This document shows positions 1-4,647 of a DNA stretch of 5,943 bases, piece after piece. A program made the position numbers and the translations under genes. The notes beneath the pieces were generated by a model. The model searched no databases. It saw only the letters and a program-made list of their open reading frames with translations, and was not told where the DNA came from. The stretch's first letter is position 1; the number at the start of each line of letters is the position of its first letter. Source of the DNA: UBA668 sp966112835 (lineage in GTDB: Bacteria; Actinomycetota; Acidimicrobiia; Acidimicrobiales; Ilumatobacteraceae); the NCBI GenBank assembly GCA_966112835.1, contig CBHWEI010000250.1, positions 1 to 5,943 of the forward strand, read 5' to 3'.

Positions 1-237
1 ATCGCCAAGGTCGAGGTGCGCGTCGACGACGGCGAGTGGCAGGAGGCCCGCCTGGGCACCGACGTCACCGACGACGCGTGGCGGCAGTGGGTGCTCGACT
101 GGCAGGCGCCTGCCGGCGAGCACACCATCGAGGTGCGGGCCACCGACAAGAGCGGCTACACGCAGACCGACGAGCGCACGCCGGTTGCGCCCGACGGCGC
201 CACCGGGCACCACACCATCCGCGTCACCGCACGCTGA
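1..237 (+). CDS. Molybdopterin-dependent oxidoreductase, sulfite oxidase family, C-terminal end (partial)
   Basis: The reading frame is open from base 1, so the gene starts left of the window; 78 residues and a TGA are visible. The fragment contains VEVRVDDGEWQEARLG, then a WRQWVLDWQAPAGEH stretch, then EVRATDKSGYTQ and a PDGATGHHTI ending. This is the immunoglobulin-like dimerisation domain (Mo-co_dimer) that closes sulfite oxidase and YedY/nitrate-reductase-like molybdenum enzymes; the pattern 'VRATD..G..Q......P.APDGATG.HT' is typical of it. Known for the family: the N-terminal part, not visible here, binds the molybdenum cofactor and oxidises or reduces small oxyanions such as sulfite, often outside the membrane. 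Substrate and location cannot be judged from this piece. Its last 14 bases overlap the tail of the oppositely oriented quinone oxidoreductase gene, so the two units converge without a spacer. Family assignment is fairly sure; exact function is open. Confidence 0.85.
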   Translation: MAKVEVRVDDGEWQEARLGTDVTDDAWRQWVLDWQAPAGEHTIEVRATDKSGYTQTDERTPVAPDGATGHHTIRVTAR

Positions 238-1201
238 CGACGATCTTGCCGGCGTTCGCGTTGGCCTCCATGTGGCGGTGCGCGTCGGCGATGGCGTCGA
301 ACGAGTAGCGGCTGTCGATGACCGGGCGCAGGGCACCGGTGTCGAACAACGGCAGCATCTCGGCGGCGAACCGGCGGGTGACTGCCACCTTCTCCTCCAG
401 CGGCCGCGTGCGCAGCGTGGTGCCCACCCAGTGCGACCGCTTGGCCAACAGCAGACCCACGTTCACCGGCGTGCGACCGCCGCCCATGAGGCCCACCTGC
501 ACGATGGTGCCGCGCAGTGCGACGGCCTGCAGGTTGCGATCCACCTCGTCGCCACCGATGACGTCGAGCACCACGTCGAACCCGCAGGGCACCGCTGCGG
601 TGGCGTCGGCCAGCCAGTCGTGCGGCGAACGTTCCAACACCAGGTCGGCGCCCAGGTCGCGGCACACCTGTGCCTTGCCCGCCGAGCAGGTGACAGCGAT
701 GCGCGCGCCGATGGCCTTGGCGATCTGGATGGACGCGGTGCCCACGCCGCTGGCGCCGGCGTGCACCAGCGCCCACCGGCCGCTGGTGAGCCCGCCCTGC
801 AGCACCAGCGCGTCCCACGCGGTGAGGAACACCTCGGGGATGGCCGCCGCGTCGACCAGGTCGATGCCGGCCGGCACGGCGAGCAATTGCCGTTCGTGGG
901 TGGCGATGCGTTCGGCGTAGGCACCTCCCGCCTCGATGCCCATGACGCGGTCGCCCACCTTCCACATCGAGGCCCGCTCGCCCACCGCGGCGACCGTGCC
1001 GGCGAACTCGAGGCCGGGGATCTCGGGCGTTCGGCCACGCGGGTCGGGGTACAGACCCATCCGCTGCAGCAGGTCGGCCCGGTTCAGCGCCGTCGCGGCG
1101 ACGTCGACGAGCACCTCGTCCGGACCCGGTACCGGATCGTCGGTCTCGACGATCGTGAGCACTTCGGGACCACCATGTGACTGCAGGACGACGGCACGCA
1201 T
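224..1201 (-). CDS. Zinc-independent NAD(P)H quinone oxidoreductase, PIG3 (TP53I3)-like
   Basis: A 325-residue medium-chain dehydrogenase/reductase of normal length for the family. The N-terminal catalytic fold (residues 1-120) begins MRAVVLQSHGGPEVL and has LNRADLLQRMGLY (39-51) and PGLEFAGTVAAVG (62-74), typical of the PIG3 branch. The Rossmann fold carries the nucleotide-binding loop HAGASGVGTASIQIAK (147-162), then TCSAGK (171-176), whose Ser/Lys suggests NADPH preference. VIGGDE and GLMGGG follow, and MEANANAGKIVV (311-322) is a strong PIG3 signature. The cysteine/histidine zinc sites of alcohol dehydrogenases are absent. Expected reaction: NADPH-dependent reduction of quinones or reactive enones in the cytosol; the true substrate is unknown. 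The ATG at 1201 is chosen because the family starts exactly there; the frame continues upstream to 1267, but that extension would run into the acetyltransferase gene and has no family match. It lies 23 bases after that gene, with no TANNNT box or clear ribosome site, so it is probably the last gene of the HIT-GNAT operon. Confidence 0.93.
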   Translation of the reverse strand: MRAVVLQSHGGPEVLTIVETDDPVPGPDEVLVDVAATALNRADLLQRMGLYPDPRGRTPEIPGLEFAGTVAAVGERASMWKVGDRVMGIEAGGAYAERIATHERQLLAVPAGIDLVDAAAIPEVFLTAWDALVLQGGLTSGRWALVHAGASGVGTASIQIAKAIGARIAVTCSAGKAQVCRDLGADLVLERSPHDWLADATAAVPCGFDVVLDVIGGDEVDRNLQAVALRGTIVQVGLMGGGRTPVNVGLLLAKRSHWVGTTLRTRPLEEKVAVTRRFAAEMLPLFDTGALRPVIDSRYSFDAIADAHRHMEANANAGKIVVSVR

Positions 1202-1224
1202 GGGTGCAGTCTCACACGCGCCCG

Positions 1225-1716
1225 TCAGAGGTGCAGCACGTAGGCGACGCCCAGGATGCCGTCCCACTCCTCATCGTTGTCGGGGTCGCGGAGGAACCCG
1301 AGGTGCTCGTACAGGCGCTGTGCGCCGACCATGGTGGACAGCGTGTGGATGCGGATGCGCCGCAATCCGTCGGCGCGAGCGCGATCGGCGCACCATTGCA
1401 CCATCGCCGCGCCCACTCCCCTGCCCTGCACCTCGGGACGCACCCCGAAGTAGCGGAACGTGGCCGCCTCGGGGTCGCCGTGCTCGGCGTGCGGGTTGGT
1501 GTGGTCGCCCACGTAGGTGAGGCACCCGACCAACTCGCCGTCGAGGAAGCCGAGCACCACGCACGTGTCGGCCATGCGCTCGGCCGCCTGCAAGAGCTGG
1601 TGGTCGTACTCGGGGTCGTGCGGGTGGTCGGGCAGCGACACGTACGAGTGGTGGACGATGCGACCGGCCTCGGCCAGGTCGTCGTCGGAACGCGCCTCGC
1701 GCACCTCCACGCTCAT
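1225..1716 (-). CDS. GNAT-family N-acetyltransferase
   Basis: A 163-residue single-domain GNAT protein, normal length for the family. It starts MSVEVREARSDDDL, the usual first strand and helix. FLDGELVGCLTYVG (57-70) forms the central strands, and FRYFGVRPEVQGRGVGAAMV (87-106) is motif A with the acetyl-CoA pyrophosphate loop Q-G-R-G-V-G. MVGAQRLYEHLGF (129-141) is motif B, followed by a short acidic stretch and a final strand, VAYVLHL. Known for the family: transfer of an acetyl group from acetyl-CoA to an amine; the acceptor cannot be predicted. The ATG at 1716 lies in an ATGA overlap with the stop of the HIT gene, which points to coupled translation. A GAGG about ten bases upstream may help initiation. 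The open frame extends up to 1953, but that part is antisense-like, Arg/Pro-rich and runs inside the HIT gene, so it is not included. Confidence 0.9.
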   Translation of the reverse strand: MSVEVREARSDDDLAEAGRIVHHSYVSLPDHPHDPEYDHQLLQAAERMADTCVVLGFLDGELVGCLTYVGDHTNPHAEHGDPEAATFRYFGVRPEVQGRGVGAAMVQWCADRARADGLRRIRIHTLSTMVGAQRLYEHLGFLRDPDNDEEWDGILGVAYVLHL

Positions 1717-2219
1717 CGCGGCCACGCCTCGCGCAGCTTCTCGGCCGAGAACGACAGCGGCTCGGGCAGGGTGCGGGCCTCGGCGATGGCGGTCATGAAG
1801 TTGCCGTCGCCGGTCCACCGCGGCACCACGTGCACGTGCAGGTGCTCGCTGATGCTGCCGCCGGCGGGCGCACCCATGTTGATGCCCACGTTCACACCAC
1901 CCGGGCGGTAGGCGACCTTCACGGCGCGCACCGCGTCGGTGACCGTGGGCCACAGCTCGGCGGCTTCGTCGGCGGTGAGGTCCTCCAGGTTCCCGATCTC
2001 GCGGTAGGGCAGCACCATGAGGTGACCCGATGTGTACGGGAATGCGTTGAGGATGGCGAACACGGCGGCGCCGCGGTGCACGATGTGCGCCTCGACGTCG
2101 CTCATGCCCGAGTGGAGGATCTGCGTGAACACGCTGCCCTCGGACGACAGCGCCCTGTCGCCCACGCCGTTGACGTACTGCGAGCGCCAGCCGTTCCAGA
2201 TGCGATCGAGCCCCGACAC
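1713..2219 (-). CDS. HIT-family hydrolase/phosphorylase, probable diadenosine tetraphosphate (Ap4A) phosphorylase
   Basis: A 168-residue histidine-triad protein. The catalytic triad is HLHVHVV (126-132), in the context GGSISEHLHVHVVPRW; His128 is the expected nucleophile by family analogy. Other family blocks are AILNAFPYTSGHLMVLPYRE (55-74) and GVNVGINMGAPAGG (108-121). The N-terminal LDRIWNGWRSQYV resembles the start of the mycobacterial protein Rv2613c, characterised as an Ap4A phosphorylase; that comparison is from memory, not a search. Likely role: splitting dinucleoside polyphosphates, which aminoacyl-tRNA synthetases form as by-products. This fits with threonyl-tRNA synthetase lying nearby, as in mycobacteria. 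The start is a GTG at 2219, supported by the N-terminal match and by a TANNNT box ending seven bases upstream. It lies 19 bases after the histidine kinase stop and overlaps the acetyltransferase start by four bases. Phosphorylase versus hydrolase activity cannot be decided from sequence alone. Confidence 0.9.
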   Translation of the reverse strand: MSGLDRIWNGWRSQYVNGVGDRALSSEGSVFTQILHSGMSDVEAHIVHRGAAVFAILNAFPYTSGHLMVLPYREIGNLEDLTADEAAELWPTVTDAVRAVKVAYRPGGVNVGINMGAPAGGSISEHLHVHVVPRWTGDGNFMTAIAEARTLPEPLSFSAEKLREAWPR

Positions 2220-2226
2220 GCCGACG

Positions 2227-2232
2227 AACCTA
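2227..2232 (-). promoter_or_regulatory. Candidate leaderless -10 box of the HIT-GNAT-oxidoreductase operon
   Basis: On the minus strand the sequence reads CGGTAGGTTCGTCGGCGTG. TAGGTT fits the actinobacterial -10 pattern TANNNT, and seven bases separate it from the GTG start of the HIT gene. That spacing would put the transcript start at or next to the start codon, giving a leaderless mRNA. No ribosome-binding site or -35 box is obvious. The box lies in the 19-base gap after the kinase gene, so the three-gene block could be transcribed independently of it. Confidence 0.5.
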
Positions 2233-2238
2233 CCGGCC

Positions 2239-4089
2239 TCAGCGAGCGACGGGCAGCGACAGCACCAAACGGGCCCGGGTGTCGTCGGCGGACTCGAGCA
2301 CTTCCACCGCCACGTCGAGCGTGCGCGCCATGCTGCGCGCGACCGCCATGCCCAGGCCGCTGCCGGGGATGGTGTGACTGCGCACGAACGGCGTCCACAG
2401 CGCCTCGACCACCGGCGCGTCCGTGGCGACGACGAACTGCACGCCGGCGCGAGTGCCGCGGGCGAAGGGCACGACCTCGATGGGCACGTTGCCGGCGACG
2501 GCGACCGAGGCCTCTGCCAGTAGCACCGCAGCCATGACGAAGCGCGAGCGGTCGGTGTGCACCATGGAGTTGCCCTCCACGTCGCTGTCGCCGTCGAGCA
2601 ACGCGGCCGCGCGCCACCACCCCTGCTGGGTGCTCACCTGCACCACCTCGGTGGCGAGCTCGCACACGTCGACGTGCTGCTCCTCCAGGCGCACCAGGCC
2701 CTGGTCGAGCTGACCGAGCAGCAGCAGGTCGTCGACGATCTGCACCATGCGCCCGACGCCACGCTCGATGTGGCCGACGTGGCGCTCGGCAGGTTCGGGC
2801 AGGTGCATGCGGCCGAGCAGCTGGCTGTAGCCGTGGATGACGTTCAGCGGCGAGCGCATCTCGTGGCTGACGCGCGACAGGAACGACCGTTGCGCCTCGG
2901 CGGTGGCGGTGACCATGGCGAGCTGCGTACGGGCGGCGAGCTCTTCGGTGCGTTCGACGAACTCGAGCACGAACCGGTCGCCGGCGAGCACCAGCGTGAA
3001 CTCGACGTTGCGCTCGTCGCCGTCGGGCGACACGACCTGCACCCAACCGGATCGGGTGAGGTCTTCGGCCTGCAACATGGCCTGGGCCATCTGCAGCAGA
3101 TCGCTGGCCGAGAGGACCCTGACCGGGTCGATGGGCGGGCGGTGACCGGCGACGTGGCCGTTGCCGGCCGCCGACCACAACAACGTCAGCTCGACAAGCT
3201 CACGGCCGCGGAACTGTGGCTCGTACACGGCTATGGTGCCGAACGCGCCGGCGCCGATGGCCCGCAGCACGCGGTCGCTGCGCTCGAGCTCGGCGCGGGC
3301 GGACTCGCGCGACGTGAGCTCGCGGACGGTCATCATCACCTGGCCGTCGCCGACGTCGGTGAAGGTGGCCTCGAGCGACACCCGGCGGGCCAGCACCTCG
3401 CGCTGCAGGTAGCGACGCACCGGGGTGACCTCGCGCAGCTCGATCACGGCGTCGCGGACGAGCTCGGCGAGGGAATGCGGAAGGGCCTCGCCCACGTGCA
3501 GACCCGGCTCGGCGATGAGCGCACGCGGGTTGGCGTAGGACAGGACGAACTCGCCCGACTCGGGGTGGTCCTCGAGCAGCATCAGGCCGTCGATGCTGGC
3601 TTCGGCCATGAGCCGGAACCGCTGGTCGGCGGTGGCCAGTTGCTCGACGATGGTGCGGTCGACCGACACCTGCACGACGTGCTCGCCGGCGCGCATGGTG
3701 GCCACCTCGTAGCGAACTGTCATGGGCCGCCCGCCGTGCACGCCGCGGCGCTCGATGCGGTACGGCGCGGGCTGCGCACCGTGCCATGCCGCGTTCGCGG
3801 CGTCGAGCGCGACCTCGACGTCGACGAACACCTCCGACACCCGGATGCCCTCCAGGATGTGCTCGGACAGCAGCACGTGCCGGGCCGCCTCGTTGACTGT
3901 CACAATTTCCAGATCGACGATGCGATCAGTGCCGTCGGCGAAGATCGGCCGGTACAGGTACACCGCCTGCTGCAGCGCCTCGCTGTCGATGAGCAGACGC
4001 GTTCCCGACTCGCTGTGCACCGCGATTGCCGATGCAGGCAGGGCTGCAGGGCCGTCGGCCGATGACGAGGCGGTGTGTGCAGTTGCCAT
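2239..4089 (-). CDS. Cytosolic PAS-domain sensor histidine kinase with degenerate ATP-binding domain
   Basis: A 616-residue protein with no membrane segment or signal peptide, so cytosolic. A variable N-terminus (1-38) precedes a PAS-like region (about 39-150, with YRPIFADGTDRIVDLEIV and VNEAA). A second PAS-like region spans about 156-260 and a third, weaker one about 266-385. A coiled linker leads to the HisKA dimerisation domain (about 400-465), whose H-box is FLSRVSHEMRSPLNVIHGYS with phospho-accepting His409. The C-terminal HATPase_c-like domain (about 510-614) keeps WTPFVRS (F-box) and GSGLG (576-580, G2). However, the N-box reads DRSRFVMAAVLLAEAS with Ala where Asn is expected, and the G1 DxGxG motif is replaced by TDAPVVEAL. 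Expected role: sensing an intracellular signal and phosphorylating the divergently encoded receiver, if it still binds ATP. The ATG at 4089 is chosen because a TATCCT box lies just upstream; the frame stays open to 4227, but that part covers the divergent promoter and looks non-coding. The signal is unknown. Confidence 0.88.
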   Translation of the reverse strand: MATAHTASSSADGPAALPASAIAVHSESGTRLLIDSEALQQAVYLYRPIFADGTDRIVDLEIVTVNEAARHVLLSEHILEGIRVSEVFVDVEVALDAANAAWHGAQPAPYRIERRGVHGGRPMTVRYEVATMRAGEHVVQVSVDRTIVEQLATADQRFRLMAEASIDGLMLLEDHPESGEFVLSYANPRALIAEPGLHVGEALPHSLAELVRDAVIELREVTPVRRYLQREVLARRVSLEATFTDVGDGQVMMTVRELTSRESARAELERSDRVLRAIGAGAFGTIAVYEPQFRGRELVELTLLWSAAGNGHVAGHRPPIDPVRVLSASDLLQMAQAMLQAEDLTRSGWVQVVSPDGDERNVEFTLVLAGDRFVLEFVERTEELAARTQLAMVTATAEAQRSFLSRVSHEMRSPLNVIHGYSQLLGRMHLPEPAERHVGHIERGVGRMVQIVDDLLLLGQLDQGLVRLEEQHVDVCELATEVVQVSTQQGWWRAAALLDGDSDVEGNSMVHTDRSRFVMAAVLLAEASVAVAGNVPIEVVPFARGTRAGVQFVVATDAPVVEALWTPFVRSHTIPGSGLGMAVARSMARTLDVAVEVLESADDTRARLVLSLPVAR

Positions 4090-4098
4090 GCCGCCGTC

Positions 4099-4104
4099 AG
4101 GATA
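4099..4104 (-). promoter_or_regulatory. Candidate -10 box of the histidine kinase gene
   Basis: The minus strand reads CTATCCTGACGGCGGC and then the kinase ATG. TATCCT fits TANNNT and ends nine bases before the ATG, so the transcript would begin at or a couple of bases before the start codon. No convincing Shine-Dalgarno sequence or -35 hexamer is seen. It is the minus-strand half of a divergent promoter region shared with the receiver gene. Confidence 0.4.
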
Positions 4105-4107
4105 GAC

Positions 4108-4148
4108 CCGCCGCGGCGCCGCCCACCGGTCTCGCGAATCCGCCGCGG
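4108..4148. repeat. Pair of CCGCCGCGG direct repeats in the divergent promoter region
   Basis: CCGCCGCGG occurs at 4108-4116 and again at 4140-4148, 32 bases apart start to start (about three helical turns). The first copy lies three bases upstream of the kinase -10 candidate. The second directly abuts the -10 candidate of the receiver unit. Each copy contains the palindrome CCGCGG. They could be operator half-sites, but short GC-only repeats arise easily in such GC-rich DNA, so function is speculative. Confidence 0.3.
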
Positions 4149-4154
4149 TAAGGT
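4149..4154 (+). promoter_or_regulatory. Candidate leaderless -10 box (or ribosome site) of the receiver unit
   Basis: The plus strand reads GGTAAGGTGACACAGATG. TAAGGT fits TANNNT and is followed by exactly seven bases and an ATG at 4162, the same spacing as at the HIT gene. The overlapping AAGGTG (4150-4155) could instead be a Shine-Dalgarno sequence six bases before that ATG. Either reading marks 4162 as a real initiation site, although the recognisable receiver domain starts only at 4257 in another frame. Confidence 0.5.
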
Positions 4155-4161
4155 GACACAG

Positions 4162-4260
4162 ATGACGGACGACGGCGGTCAGGCCAACCCTTTGGTCGAC
4201 GGGCGGGCGCGCGTCAGCACGACACACCCGGCGACACCACCGAGGCCACGCCGGCCGTGA
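4162..4260 (+). CDS. Short upstream reading frame (32 aa) overlapping the receiver start
   Basis: This frame begins MTDDGGQANPLVDGRARV and ends in a Pro/Arg-rich tail, PATPPRPRRP. Its TGA shares the four bases GTGA (4257-4260) with the GTG start of the receiver gene. The ATG has the best initiation context in this region (see the box at 4149-4154), whereas the receiver's GTG has only a distant GAGG. Two readings are possible. It may be a leader frame translationally coupled to the receiver. Alternatively, it may be the true N-terminus of the receiver, disconnected by a small length change in the GCGCGCG tract at 4207-4213. Removing two bases there would give an in-frame protein of about 159 residues. 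Third-position G/C favours this frame before the tract (15 of 17 codons, against 9 of 17 in the receiver frame) and weakly favours the receiver frame after it (13 of 15 against 11 of 15). I do not recognise the peptide. Confidence 0.4.
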   Translation: MTDDGGQANPLVDGRARVSTTHPATPPRPRRP

Positions 4261-4643
4261 ACCAGCTGGTGCTGTACGTGGAGGACGAACCGCTGAACGC
4301 CTCGCTGGTCGAGAGCATCATCGGGCTGCTCCCAGGGCGGACGTTGCACGTCGAGCCCACCGTCCAGGGCGGTATCGAGGCCGCCAAGCGGCTACGCCCG
4401 GCGCTGTTCCTGCTGGACCTGAACCTGCCCGACGGTACCGGCTTCGAGGTGCTGGCTGCGGTGCGCGCCGACCCGCAGCTCGCGGCGTCGCCCGTGTTCA
4501 TCCTCAGCGCCGACGCCACCGAGCAGACCGCCGCACGGGCCACCGAACTGGGCGCCGACCGGTTCATCAGCAAGCCGTTCAACCTGAAGGAGTTCCTCGC
4601 CCTGGTCGAGGCCGCCACCGGCGGGTCCCGGGCCGTCAGCTGA
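4257..4643 (+). CDS. Receiver-only (single-domain) response regulator
   Basis: A 128-residue CheY-like receiver with all expected catalytic residues. These are the acidic pair Glu9-Asp10 in VLYVEDEP, the phospho-accepting Asp54 in LLDLNLPDGTGFEVL, the switch residue Ser84 in ILSADAT, and the conserved Lys106 in ISKPFNLKEF. There is no DNA-binding or enzymatic output domain, since the protein ends about ten residues after the last receiver helix. Such receivers usually act by binding a partner protein or as phosphorelay shuttles. The nearest partner is the divergent histidine kinase, whose start lies 168 bases away; pairing is inferred from position. The GTG at 4257 is the only start codon in this frame after the upstream stop at 4149, and it is weakly supported (GAGG eleven bases upstream). 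The N-terminus could be longer if the upstream 32-codon frame belongs to it. The 3' end overlaps the tail of the threonyl-tRNA synthetase gene by eight bases. Confidence 0.9.
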   Translation: MNQLVLYVEDEPLNASLVESIIGLLPGRTLHVEPTVQGGIEAAKRLRPALFLLDLNLPDGTGFEVLAAVRADPQLAASPVFILSADATEQTAARATELGADRFISKPFNLKEFLALVEAATGGSRAVS

Positions 4644-4647
4644 CGGC
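4632..4647. repeat. Perfect 16-bp palindrome across both convergent stop codons
   Basis: GCCGTCAGCTGACGGC is its own reverse complement. It contains the stop of the receiver gene (TGA, 4641-4643) and, on the other strand, the stop of thrS (TCA, 4636-4638). As a result both proteins end in Ala-Val-Ser. As RNA from either strand it could fold into a six-base-pair stem with an AGCT loop. No U-rich run follows on either strand, so it is not a classical intrinsic terminator. A bidirectional U-less terminator or a protein-binding site is possible but unproven. Confidence 0.6.

Noticed and set aside
222..239. Inverted repeat CGTCA...TGACG at the junction of the molybdenum enzyme and the oxidoreductase
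   Set aside because: Only five pairs, three of them forced by two opposing TGA stops, with an eight-base loop and no U-run. Too weak to call a terminator.
185..1180. Plus-strand open frame opposite the quinone oxidoreductase
   Set aside because: Same antisense pattern. The minus-strand protein matches its family end to end.
1202..1267. Upstream extension of the quinone oxidoreductase by 22 codons
   Set aside because: It would overlap the acetyltransferase gene, and the family begins at the internal MRAVVLQ.
2102..3178. Minus-strand open frame in another phase inside the kinase gene
   Set aside because: Extreme Arg/Ala content and no motifs. The kinase frame carries HisKA and GSGLG signatures in the same place.
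2557..4065. Plus-strand open frame of about 500 codons opposite the histidine kinase
   Set aside because: It is rich in His, Val, Gln and Asp repeats typical of the antisense of GC-biased codons, has no domain, and the opposite strand encodes an intact kinase.
4090..4227. 46-codon N-terminal extension of the histidine kinase
   Set aside because: It would cover the divergent promoter and the upstream frame of the receiver; composition is not protein-like, and a -10 box lies just before the internal ATG.
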